NCBI GenBank assembly: GCA_944323035.1
Contig: CALUQY010000021.1
Coordinates: forward strand, 1 to 32,161
Direction: 5' to 3'
Origin: Candidatus Gastranaerophilales bacterium
GTDB lineage: Bacteria; Cyanobacteriota; Vampirovibrionia; Gastranaerophilales; Gastranaerophilaceae
DNA: 32,161 nucleotides
Shown: positions 14,930 to 22,600 of the stretch, piece after piece
How the letters are laid out: every line of letters starts with the position of its first letter
Position numbering within the stretch: position 1 is the stretch's first letter
Notes under the pieces: generated by a model
What the model was told of the DNA's origin: nothing
The model's input: the letters and a program-made list of their open reading frames with translations, nothing else
Databases searched by the model: none
Program-made: the position numbers and the translations under genes

Positions 14930-17137
14930 ATGGTAGGAAATACTAAAAAATTATCTATAGCATTTTACTGGCACATGCATCAGCCGGTGTATCAGCTTAC
15001 GCCTGACAGCGACTATATTATGCCGTGGACAAGGCTGCACGCGGTCAAAGATTACCTTGATATGCTCACCATTATCAAAAATTACAAAAATATCAAGCTC
15101 AATTTTAATATAGTTCCGATACTTATTGATTCTTTTATCAGATACGGTCAAAAAGACTTTCACGACATACATTCAAGGATTTCCGTCAAGCCCGTTGAAG
15201 ATTTGACGGATGAAGATAAAAACTTTATTATAAACAATTTTTTTGACGCAAATTATCAATATATGATTATGCCGTTCAAGGAATACGACCGACTTATTCA
15301 TAAATACCAGTTCACAAAAGATATAAACGAATTTACGCTGCAGGAATATTCCGACCTGATGGCGCTGTTTAACCTTGCCTGGATTGACGCTTCACACCAG
15401 AAATATTATCCGGAGTTGAAAGCTTTATACAAAAAGGGTTCGGGCTACACGCTTGAGGATAGGCGGCAAATTATTGAAATTCAGCGTGATATAATCCGAA
15501 AAATCATTCCGACGTTCAAAAAATACCTTGAAGAAGGCAGAATTGAGATTACAACCAGCCCGCACTATCACCCGATACTGCCTATTCTGGTTGATATTGC
15601 AGACGTTTCAACTAATCCTAGCGGAGATTTGCCGCTGACTCTGGGGATGAAAAAAGACGCCGAAAATCAGATAAAAGAGGCAATTCAAATTATTGAGGAC
15701 GCGTTCGGCATAACCCCGAAAGGTATCTGGCCGTCTGAACATTGCATCAGCAATAAAACCCTGAAACTTTTGAGCGATTTGGGTATCAAATGGACGATTT
15801 CGGATGAAGGTGTTCTGGCTAATTCCATAAAATTTGATTTTGTGAGAGATTTTAACGGCAACCTTGAAAACCCTTATCCGCTTTTAAAAGTCTATAACTA
15901 CAAGGGCAACAAATCCGATATCAAGGTTATTTTCAGAGAAGCAATCTTCCCCAATCTTATCAGCTTTGAATACCCGAACCACGATTCTGAACGGGTCGCT
16001 GTAGACCTTTATGACAGAATTAAAACTATACAAAATAAAATTCAAAACTCGCCTGATCAAACGCATCTTCTGACAATTGCTATGGACTGCGAAAACTGCT
16101 GGGAAAACTACACAAAAGACGGCGCTGATTTTCTGAATAAATTATACGAACTGATAAATAATGACGATACGCTGGAGACGGTTTTAATCAGCGATTATAT
16201 TGAGAAAGAACGGCATCTAAAAGAAATTAACAGTATAAAGGCCGGCTCGTGGATTAATCAGGATTTCAAGCTATGGATTGACGAACCGCTCAAAAATCTT
16301 GCATGGACATATCTCAAACAGGTTAAAGACGATTTTGAAGATTTTATCCGTCAGGATCCGGACAATCCAAACATAGAAAGAGCCAGAAGAGAACTATATG
16401 TATGTCAGGGAAGCGATTGGTTCTGGTGGTTTGGCGAACCGAACGACTCCGGACACGATAATATTTTTGATTACCTGTTTAGAATGCACCTTAAAAATGT
16501 CTACGAATTTATGGGACAGACCCCGCCTGAGTGCCTTGATACCCAGCTAATTCAAACATTGGAAGAACACCTTTTTGACAATAACTCCGGCATTGCCCTT
16601 CCGGCCTCAACCGGTATGAACTTCCTTGAACTTTCTGACGGCCCTGTTCTTCAGGAAACCAAAATATTTGACAAAATCGGCTATAGCTGTGATTCTGCAA
16701 ATTTCTACCTGAAATTTTATCTGAACGAATATCTTGTGAACAATCCGTCAAAATACATTCAGACTTTTCAGGCATACATATATATGCGCAACGCCACGAA
16801 AAAGCACCATTTATCGCACATCAGGCTTATAAATAAGAACGATAACATACTGCCGGTTTGCAAAGAAAAGTTCCATAACGAATTACAACTGACAGTCGAC
16901 AATGGTGTATTGAAATTTTCACGTCTGGCATACGCTATTCAAAGCGGATTATGGAGTCTGCAATCCAATAAAGATTTTGCAATAAGCCACGAAAAAACAA
17001 TAGATGTCACAATTCCTTTTGACAATATTGATATAGCCCAAGGCGATGAACTGGAATTTATAATCGCACAGTCAAAATTAGGCGTACTGGATTCAGTAAC
17101 GCCTAATGAAATTCTGTTAAAGGTTAAAAGAGTTTAA
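14930..17137 (+). CDS. GH57 family glycoside hydrolase (alpha-amylase/alpha-mannosidase type)
   Basis: A 735-residue glycosidase of the retaining GH57 family, likely acting on alpha-glucans such as starch or stored glycogen. The N-terminal motif is IAFYWHMHQPVYQ (near 9-21, with the HxHQP signature). The nucleophile region GIWPSEHC has Glu270. The acid/base region AMDCENCWENY has Asp386. A further block, GSDWFWWFGEPNDS, is typical of the longer GH57 proteins. The C-terminal ~200 residues form a beta-rich domain. There is no signal peptide, so it probably acts inside the cell on storage polymer. The start at 14930 lacks a strong ribosome site (only TTGGAA about 15 bases up). It stands alone between minus-strand genes; exact substrate is unknown. 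Confidence 0.88.
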   Translation: MVGNTKKLSIAFYWHMHQPVYQLTPDSDYIMPWTRLHAVKDYLDMLTIIKNYKNIKLNFNIVPILIDSFIRYGQKDFHDIHSRISVKPVEDLTDEDKNFIINNFFDANYQYMIMPFKEYDRLIHKYQFTKDINEFTLQEYSDLMALFNLAWIDASHQKYYPELKALYKKGSGYTLEDRRQIIEIQRDIIRKIIPTFKKYLEEGRIEITTSPHYHPILPILVDIADVSTNPSGDLPLTLGMKKDAENQIKEAIQIIEDAFGITPKGIWPSEHCISNKTLKLLSDLGIKWTISDEGVLANSIKFDFVRDFNGNLENPYPLLKVYNYKGNKSDIKVIFREAIFPNLISFEYPNHDSERVAVDLYDRIKTIQNKIQNSPDQTHLLTIAMDCENCWENYTKDGADFLNKLYELINNDDTLETVLISDYIEKERHLKEINSIKAGSWINQDFKLWIDEPLKNLAWTYLKQVKDDFEDFIRQDPDNPNIERARRELYVCQGSDWFWWFGEPNDSGHDNIFDYLFRMHLKNVYEFMGQTPPECLDTQLIQTLEEHLFDNNSGIALPASTGMNFLELSDGPVLQETKIFDKIGYSCDSANFYLKFYLNEYLVNNPSKYIQTFQAYIYMRNATKKHHLSHIRLINKNDNILPVCKEKFHNELQLTVDNGVLKFSRLAYAIQSGLWSLQSNKDFAISHEKTIDVTIPFDNIDIAQGDELEFIIAQSKLGVLDSVTPNEILLKVKRV

Positions 17138-17168
17138 TTTATTCGTAAACCACGCCACAAACAGAAGA

Positions 17169-17828
17169 CTAGTCCTTTTGGCAAGTTGCAACTGCTGATG
17201 CGGCAAGTGCTATGGCACCCACAATTAAACCGCCTTTAATCATACGTTCGTTTTTAATAGTTTTCATTGCGCTGGTAATAGCTTCGTGAGCCTGTTCTGA
17301 AATTGTAGTACCGGCTTTAACGAGTTTTTTCTTCTTGTCAAAACCGTCTTTTATCAACGCTTTTGCTTCCGCATCACTTGTATTTGTTTTTAACATGAAC
17401 TGTTTGCCATCGTCAGAGAATTTAAGTTCGCCGTTTTCTGCGATTTTCTTATCAACAATTTCTTTCAATTTAGCGCCCATGCCGGAAACATTTTTACCTG
17501 TTTTTTCATCTTTAAATTGTTCGCGTTTAATCTCTAAGAAATCTCCGTAACGATTGAAGAATTTATCAATTTGTTCATTGTTAGGATTAAAGCCTTTTGT
17601 TTTCGGATAAATTGTATCAAGATAATCTTTTGCACTTGCAGCATTAACAAGGTTAAACAGTTTACCGCCGTTCATTTCTTTAGCAACTTCTTTAACAAAT
17701 CTGTCAGAATTTGCTTCACCTTTAGCGTTAACAAAAGGTCTATAATATCCTGCTGCAACACCAGCGCCGACACCGGCGATTGTACTTGCGGCTATAATTC
17801 CCGTACGATTTTGATTATTTATCTGCAT
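17169..17828 (-). CDS. Hypothetical protein with N- and C-terminal hydrophobic segments
   Basis: Not recognised. The start is placed at ATG 17828 (MQINNQNRTGIIAAS), six bases after GGAG; an ATG four codons upstream has no such site. The protein has 219 residues. A hydrophobic Gly/Ala-rich segment lies near the N-terminus (GIIAASTIAGVGAGVAAGYY). The middle is a soluble Lys/Asp/Asn-rich helical region of ~150 residues, and a second hydrophobic segment lies at the end (GGLIVGAIALAASAVATC). This suggests a small membrane protein with a large loop. Nearby genes (dut-alaS, GH57) give no clue. The short gap to GH57 (17138-17168) holds no terminator I can see. Confidence 0.7.
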   Translation of the reverse strand: MQINNQNRTGIIAASTIAGVGAGVAAGYYRPFVNAKGEANSDRFVKEVAKEMNGGKLFNLVNAASAKDYLDTIYPKTKGFNPNNEQIDKFFNRYGDFLEIKREQFKDEKTGKNVSGMGAKLKEIVDKKIAENGELKFSDDGKQFMLKTNTSDAEAKALIKDGFDKKKKLVKAGTTISEQAHEAITSAMKTIKNERMIKGGLIVGAIALAASAVATCQKD

Positions 17829-17878
17829 ACATTTCTCCAATCTAAAGAAAACTACACATTTAATCTAAACTCAAACAT

Positions 17879-17909
17879 AAAATTTTTTGCTAGTTTAAGC
17901 AAAAAATTT
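17879..17909 (-). terminator. AT-rich hairpin downstream of dut
   Basis: A 12-bp stem, AAATTTTTTGCT (17880-17891) and AGCAAAAAATTT (17898-17909), with a 6-base loop, lies 15 bases after the dut stop. It is low in GC, so it is a weak terminator candidate for the alaS-dut transcript. Confidence 0.4.
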
Positions 17910-17923
17910 ACAATTGTTAATAA

Positions 17924-18361
17924 TTATTTACCGGTAGAGCCGAAGCCGCCTTCTCCGCGGACGGTGTCTGTGAGTTCTGTGACGACTTCAATTTTTGCCT
18001 GTTCATATTTTGCAATAATCATCTGCGCAACACGTTCTCCAGGCTGAATTACATAGGATTGGTTTGAAAGGTTAACGATAGGAATACAAACTTCACCTCT
18101 GTAATCCTCATCAATCGTACCGACACAGTTGATAAGGCTGATGCCGTGCTTGATAGAGAGTCCTGAACGCGGTCTGATTTGAGCTTCATAGCCGTGTTCC
18201 AGTTCAATTTTTAAACCTGTCGGGATAAGCTTGCGCTCCAGCGGTTTCAGAACGATTGGCTCTGATATTGCCGCGCACAAATCCATGCCGGCAGCGCCTT
18301 CTGTCTTATATTCCGGCACATTTACATTGTGCGCTAAACGTTGAATTTTTAATACTGTCAT
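17924..18361 (-). CDS. dut: Deoxyuridine 5'-triphosphate nucleotidohydrolase (dUTPase)
   Basis: Trimeric dUTPase that splits dUTP into dUMP and PPi, keeping uracil out of DNA and supplying the dTMP pathway. All five family motifs are present in 145 residues: AGMDLCA, RPRSGLS, GTIDEDYRGE, RVAQMI and the C-terminal RGEGGFGSTGK. The start at 18361 has an AGGAG site. It lies 18 bases after alaS on the same strand, so the two probably form an operon. Confidence 0.97.
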   Translation of the reverse strand: MTVLKIQRLAHNVNVPEYKTEGAAGMDLCAAISEPIVLKPLERKLIPTGLKIELEHGYEAQIRPRSGLSIKHGISLINCVGTIDEDYRGEVCIPIVNLSNQSYVIQPGERVAQMIIAKYEQAKIEVVTELTDTVRGEGGFGSTGK

Positions 18362-18379
18362 AAAATTATTCTCCTTTAA

Positions 18380-21019
18380 CTAATTAAAATTTGCGACAAC
18401 TGCTTCAAGTGCAGTATTGAGTTTTGACGAATCCTTCACACCGCCTTGAGCGAAGTTCGGTCTGCCGCCACCGTTAGCGCCTGTTGCACGTGCTATTTCA
18501 CCGACAATTTTTCCTGCATTTACACCTTTTTGAATAAAGTTATCAGAAACTTTTGCGATAACCATTTTGTCATTTGCAAGAACAATTACACTGTTGCCGA
18601 GTTTGTTTGCAAGAAGCTCTACACCGGCTTTTACGGCATCATTTTCAAAGTTTTCTATCTTTGAAACGAATAACTTACCGCCTTCAATATCCTGAGCACG
18701 GGAAATAAATGTTGCGAATTTAGCTCTGGCCTGTTCTTCTTTCAGTTGTACCAGTTGTTTTTGAAGTTCGCGGTTTTCCTCGGCAAGCTTTTCAACACGT
18801 TCAAGCACTTCATCTGTGTGAACTTTGAATTTAGACTCAAGAGTATTAACGACTTTTGCTTTTTCGTTCAAATAATCCAGCGCGGCTTTAGCGACAACGA
18901 CTTCAATACGTCTTGTGCCGGCAGCGATAGCGCTTTCAGAGATAATTTTTGCAAGACGTAAATCGCCGGTGTTTTTCGCATGTGTTCCGGCGCAGAACTC
19001 TCGTGAAATAACTTCCTGAATTTGCTCGTGACATTTACACTTTCCACCGCACTTACATTTACCCTGGCCGCCGATTGAAACAACACGGACGATATCCTCG
19101 TATTTTTCGCCGAACAAAGCTGTTGCACCTGTGAGTTTAGCTTCTTCAATGCCCATAACATCCGTTCTTACAGGCAGTTTTTCGCTAATCCATTCGTTCA
19201 TAAGGTTTTCAGTCTTTTGAACCTCATCAGACGTCATCGCACGGGAGAAGGTGAAGTCAAATCTCATACGGTTTTCTTCAACCTGAGAACCTGCCTGTTT
19301 AACTACATCGCCGAGGACCTTAACCAGAGCCGCTTGCAGCAGGTGGGCAGAAGTGTGATGAACCCTTATTTCAGAACGTCTTGCCGCATCAATAGAAGCA
19401 AACACATTATCACCGATTATAACTTCACCGTTCAAAATCTGGCATCTGTGAACAAATAAATGGTTAACCTTGAAAGTAGTCAGAACTTCTGCCTTGAGAT
19501 TTTCACTTTCAATTATACCGCTGTCGCCGACCTGTCCGCCGCATTCCGCATAGAACGGGGTTTTATCAAGAACTATATCAACATAACCCTCGCCTTCAAT
19601 TTGAGCCAGAATTTTAGCGTCACAGGAATTTTCTTCATAGCCGACAAACTCTGTTGAGCCGACCTGTTCTTCAATTTTAGCGTATTTCATATCGCCGGTG
19701 ACGCTGATTTTCTGGGTCGCGGCTTTTGCACGGTCTTTCTGTTCCTGCATCGCTTTTTTGAACCCTTCTTCATCAACCGTCAAACCGTTTTCCTGAGCGA
19801 TTTCGCGGGTGAGTTCAAGCGGGAAGCCGAAAGTATCGTAAAGTCTGAAAGCACTTTCACCGTCAATATTTTTCTTTTCGGCAATAAATTCTTCAAGAAG
19901 CTTGTAGCCGCGATCAAGAGTTACTTTAAAGCGTTCTTCTTCTTTTCTGATTACATCTTTGATTTTCGCCTGATTTTTAACCAAATCCGGATAAGCCTGC
20001 CCGTAGAGTTCAACGACCGTATCAACAAGCTTATAGAGGAACGGAAGATCCATTCCGAGGATTTTGCCGTGGCGCAGTGCACGTCTTAATATCATTCTCA
20101 AGACATAGCTTCTGCCTTCATTACCCGGGATTACGCCGTCTGAAATGAGGAAAGTTACACATCTTGCGTGGTCAGTAATAATCCGCAGCGAAATATCTGT
20201 TTTTTCAGATTTTTTGTAAGGAACACCGCTCATTTCGGAAACCTTATCCAAAATAGGCTTCAATAAATCAGTTTCAAAGGTTGAAGCAACCCCCTGACAA
20301 ACCATTGTAATACGTTCAAGTCCCATGCCTGTATCAACGTTTTTCTTTTCAAGCGGGGACTGATTGCCTTCTTCATCCTGATAGAGTTCGGTAAATACCA
20401 AATTCCAGATTTCAACCCAACGGTCGCATTCGCAGGTATCAATCCCACAGTTTTCAGAGCATTTGTACTGTTCACCCAGATCGTAATGGATTTCAGAGCA
20501 AGGCCCGCAAGAACCTGATGCCCCCGGAGGCCCCCAGAAGTTGTCTTTTTTGCCTTTGCGCTTAATACGTTCCGCCGGAACCCCGATACTTCTCCAGATT
20601 TCATAAGCTTCATCATCAGTTTCAAAAATAGTAATCCATAGCCTGTCCTTATCAAGCTTAAGAACTTCAGTCACAAACTCCCAAGCCCACGGAATAACTT
20701 CTTTTTTATAGTAATCACCAAAAGAAAAGTTCCCGAGCATTTCAAAGAAAGTATGGTGGCGCGGAGTTCTGCCGACGTTTTCAATATCAGAATCTTTTCC
20801 GCCGGCTCTCGCGCACTTTTGACACGACGTTGCACGCGCCGGATCATACGGAGATTTCACGATCCCCAAAAATATAGGTAAAAATTGCAGCATACCTGCC
20901 GTTGTGAGCAAAACTGTCGGGTTATCCGGCACGAGGCTGGAGCTTTCAACAATAGTGTGCTGGTGTTTATCTTTAAAATAATCTAAATATAATTGCCTTA
21001 TCTGATTTCCTGTTAACAT
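18380..21019 (-). CDS. alaS: Alanyl-tRNA synthetase with Cys-rich insert in the editing domain
   Basis: Class II synthetase charging tRNA-Ala, 879 residues. The N-terminal catalytic domain (with RTPRHHTFFEMLGNFSFGDY) is followed by the tRNA-recognition domain and the editing domain with the metal site HHTSAH ... CAGTH. The C-terminal C-Ala domain ends GGRPNFAQGG...KLNTAL. Directly before the CAGTH motif, where most AlaRS proteins have only a few residues, there is an insert of roughly 20 residues. It contains Cys655, Cys657, Cys661, Cys663 and His664 (CKCGGKCKCH), which could bind an extra metal. The start at 21019 has AGAGGATAATT upstream. Probably first gene of alaS-dut. Confidence 0.97.
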   Translation of the reverse strand: MLTGNQIRQLYLDYFKDKHQHTIVESSSLVPDNPTVLLTTAGMLQFLPIFLGIVKSPYDPARATSCQKCARAGGKDSDIENVGRTPRHHTFFEMLGNFSFGDYYKKEVIPWAWEFVTEVLKLDKDRLWITIFETDDEAYEIWRSIGVPAERIKRKGKKDNFWGPPGASGSCGPCSEIHYDLGEQYKCSENCGIDTCECDRWVEIWNLVFTELYQDEEGNQSPLEKKNVDTGMGLERITMVCQGVASTFETDLLKPILDKVSEMSGVPYKKSEKTDISLRIITDHARCVTFLISDGVIPGNEGRSYVLRMILRRALRHGKILGMDLPFLYKLVDTVVELYGQAYPDLVKNQAKIKDVIRKEEERFKVTLDRGYKLLEEFIAEKKNIDGESAFRLYDTFGFPLELTREIAQENGLTVDEEGFKKAMQEQKDRAKAATQKISVTGDMKYAKIEEQVGSTEFVGYEENSCDAKILAQIEGEGYVDIVLDKTPFYAECGGQVGDSGIIESENLKAEVLTTFKVNHLFVHRCQILNGEVIIGDNVFASIDAARRSEIRVHHTSAHLLQAALVKVLGDVVKQAGSQVEENRMRFDFTFSRAMTSDEVQKTENLMNEWISEKLPVRTDVMGIEEAKLTGATALFGEKYEDIVRVVSIGGQGKCKCGGKCKCHEQIQEVISREFCAGTHAKNTGDLRLAKIISESAIAAGTRRIEVVVAKAALDYLNEKAKVVNTLESKFKVHTDEVLERVEKLAEENRELQKQLVQLKEEQARAKFATFISRAQDIEGGKLFVSKIENFENDAVKAGVELLANKLGNSVIVLANDKMVIAKVSDNFIQKGVNAGKIVGEIARATGANGGGRPNFAQGGVKDSSKLNTALEAVVANFN

Positions 21020-21110
21020 AATTATCCTCTTCTACTAACATATAAATATAATGTATTACGAACAAATCAGATTTAAAAGAGAATTATAAGTTATGTTGCA
21101 AACGGTGGGA

Positions 21111-21137
21111 ATACGCGCCCTTATTCAGGGCGCGTAT
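21111..21137 (-). terminator. Strong hairpin downstream of pilin-like gene 2
   Basis: A perfect 10-bp GC-rich stem, ATACGCGCCC (21111-21120) and GGGCGCGTAT (21128-21137), with a 7-base loop, lies just after the gene's stop. On the minus strand no T run follows, so it may stabilise the 3' end or need Rho rather than act as a classic terminator. Confidence 0.55.
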
Positions 21138-21140
21138 TTG

Positions 21141-22331
21141 TTAACGTTTTACACAACGGACATAAGTAAAGCTTTCAAGAGTGTCTAACGGCCTCAGCAC
21201 CCTGTTACCGGTAATCGTTGACTGCGCCCACGCCGCCCGTTCACCGGAAGATGTAATTCCACGACTTGAGGTCGCTATCCAGCCGAACGGAAGATTTCCT
21301 ATAAGTTCTTTATTTACAAACAAAGAAGCTGCTTCCTCTTTATTCGGGATCCGGTATTCACTATCCAGCGAAGTGCAATACTTAGAACCCTCAGAGAGTG
21401 AAAATCCTGTTTCTCCCGCAGCAATATGCGGCATTGGAGCTGCTACAGCACTATCTGTCGGATATAAAACCGTAATAAATCCGATGTCTTTACCTACAGT
21501 ATTTGGCCCTTTTGTACCGTTTAAATCATAAATGAAATTGGCACAAATTTTTGGCTGCATAGCATCTTCTCTATCAGTTGATGCCAAATCCGAAACACAA
21601 AACGGATTATAATACACAGCTAAACTTTCCCCGTTAGCCGTTTCAAAGGCTGCAGCCTTGGTATCTATCTGAGAATGCGAATATACATCTGTAGCAGTTG
21701 AATACGACATGCTTACCATCATTGAATTTAAAGCTGACATTGTTCTTGGAAATGACGCGATTGTACCGCCTGACATATTAGTAATTTTGTCAGGGATACC
21801 GCAATCCGCCAGATGTTCACTGTCACAAATATTATTAATTTTTAAGACCTTAGATAACCCTGCAGTTACAAATGTTTCGGCGGCAGTGTCTTCAGCGGAG
21901 GTAGAGCTGTCGCCCTCGGTCAACGTTCCATAACCGTTTAATGCAGGCATGAGCGCTATTGCCTGTGAAAACCGCGCATAAAGAGCTTTCCTTTGCGTGT
22001 TCCAAGTGCGCTCGTTGATGTTTCCGGTGAGTGAGGGCAGTGTAATCGCGGCTACCACGCCGATTATCGTGAGGGATAATAATATCTCCGCCATGGTAAA
22101 ACCACATACAAGGGTCATTTCCTTTAATGTCATTCCGAACTTGTTTCGGAATCTGTCTGGCGTTACCGGTAGAACGCAATGCTGGACAGATCCTGAATCG
22201 AGTTCAGGATGACAGTTACTTTTCACATTATCGCTTTGCGCCTCTGCTCGCTCGCGCAGTTCGCAATGACAATTAAAGGCTTTCGACTCGCCAATAGTGC
22301 CTGTTAAGAGAGGCCCCCCCCCCCCCTGCAT
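21141..22331 (-). CDS. Pilin-like protein 2, leader out of frame because of a 13-G tract
   Basis: Paralogue of the gene at 13549-14748. The mature part begins at codon TTT 22100-22098 (FTMAEILLSLTIIGVVAAI), preceded here by a proper Gly (VCG). It shares the N-terminal ~60 residues, the AAFETANGES and ANFIYDLNGTKGPN blocks and the VRCVKR end, with different sequence between. The C-terminal part (C..LDSEYRIPNKEEAASLF ... VRCVKR) again looks DUF1566/C-type-lectin-like. The frame as annotated starts at ATG 22331, which has no ribosome site. The well-supported start, ATG 22359 (MKKRRKVLTNAG, with AAAGGATGG upstream), is one base out of frame because the poly-G run has 13 G. Translation could still begin at internal ATGs just before the mature part (MTLVCG). 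As written the gene is likely silent or reduced. Confidence 0.75.
   Translation of the reverse strand: MQGGGGPLLTGTIGESKAFNCHCELRERAEAQSDNVKSNCHPELDSGSVQHCVLPVTPDRFRNKFGMTLKEMTLVCGFTMAEILLSLTIIGVVAAITLPSLTGNINERTWNTQRKALYARFSQAIALMPALNGYGTLTEGDSSTSAEDTAAETFVTAGLSKVLKINNICDSEHLADCGIPDKITNMSGGTIASFPRTMSALNSMMVSMSYSTATDVYSHSQIDTKAAAFETANGESLAVYYNPFCVSDLASTDREDAMQPKICANFIYDLNGTKGPNTVGKDIGFITVLYPTDSAVAAPMPHIAAGETGFSLSEGSKYCTSLDSEYRIPNKEEAASLFVNKELIGNLPFGWIATSSRGITSSGERAAWAQSTITGNRVLRPLDTLESFTYVRCVKR
22101..22323 (-). repeat. 223-bp block of palindromic repeats in pilin-like gene 2
   Basis: Same mosaic and same position as the block in pilin-like gene 1: CCTCTCTTAACAGGCAC, then the GCGCGAGCGAGCAGAGGC unit, then hairpin CCTGAACTCGATTCAGG, then hairpin ATTCCGAAACAAGTTCGGAAT. 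Without the extra G it would be 222 bp, identical in length to the gene 1 block, so the only frame-breaking difference is the homopolymer. Confidence 0.85.
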
Positions 22332-22359
22332 TTGTTAATACTTTTCTACGTTTTTTCAT
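22273..22359 (-). other. Out-of-frame leader peptide of pilin-like gene 2
   Basis: From ATG 22359 the frame reads MKKRRKVLTNAGGGGASLNR and eight more residues to a TAA at 22275-22273, 28 residues in all. The AAAGGATGG site upstream is shared with pilin-like gene 1. One G fewer in the tract would fuse this leader to the mature pilin frame. Confidence 0.75.
22314..22326 (-). repeat. 13-nt poly-G tract in pilin-like gene 2
   Basis: Thirteen C on the plus strand (22314-22326) read as G13 in the gene. The tract follows codon GCA of the leader exactly as in pilin-like gene 1, where there are 12. Confidence 0.95.
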
Positions 22360-22446
22360 CTTTCCATCCTTTCTTTGTTATAAGGCAATAGGTCAATAGG
22401 GCATTATGGCAATGGGACTATTTTTCTTCCATTCGGTCATTACGAC

Positions 22447-22478
22447 TTATTGCCTTATTCTCTTATTGCCTTATTGCC
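22447..22478. repeat. Four tandem 8-bp units near the transcription start of pilin-like gene 2
   Basis: TTATTGCC, TTATTCTC, TTATTGCC, TTATTGCC in a row. They lie just downstream of the -10 box of pilin-like gene 2. An inverse partner (ATAAGGCAATA near 22380) could pair with them to fold the leader. Confidence 0.8.
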
Positions 22479-22484
22479 TCTTTC

Positions 22485-22513
22485 ATTATGTAACATTTTT
22501 TAAAAGATGTCAA
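22485..22513 (-). promoter_or_regulatory. Promoter of pilin-like gene 2
   Basis: A perfect TTGACA (22513-22508), a 17-bp spacer and CATAAT (22490-22485) on the minus strand. It shares TTGACATC, a central TAAAA-x-ATGT and CATAATGAAA with the gene 1 promoter. It is divergent from the fba promoter. Confidence 0.8.
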
Positions 22514-22527
22514 CTAATTGCCCACTC

Positions 22528-22554
22528 TTGCATTGAAATCTTGTTTGTTATAAT
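22528..22554 (+). promoter_or_regulatory. Promoter of fba
   Basis: An exact TATAAT lies at 22549-22554, with TTGCAT (22528-22533) upstream at 15-bp spacing. The leader is about 40 nt and carries GAAGGAG before the start at 22601. Confidence 0.55.
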
Positions 22555-22600
22555 TTAAATGTGTGTATTAATTTATTATACAAGAAGAAGGAGAACTCAA

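Noticed and set aside
21141-22331. Pilin-like gene 2 as a simple pseudogene
   Set aside because: The mature frame is intact over its whole length. Only the homopolymer-linked leader is out of frame, and internal starts exist, so a reversible off state fits better than decay.
22447-22478. Tandem 8-bp repeats as a CRISPR array
   Set aside because: Units are contiguous with no spacers and are too short; no cas genes are present.
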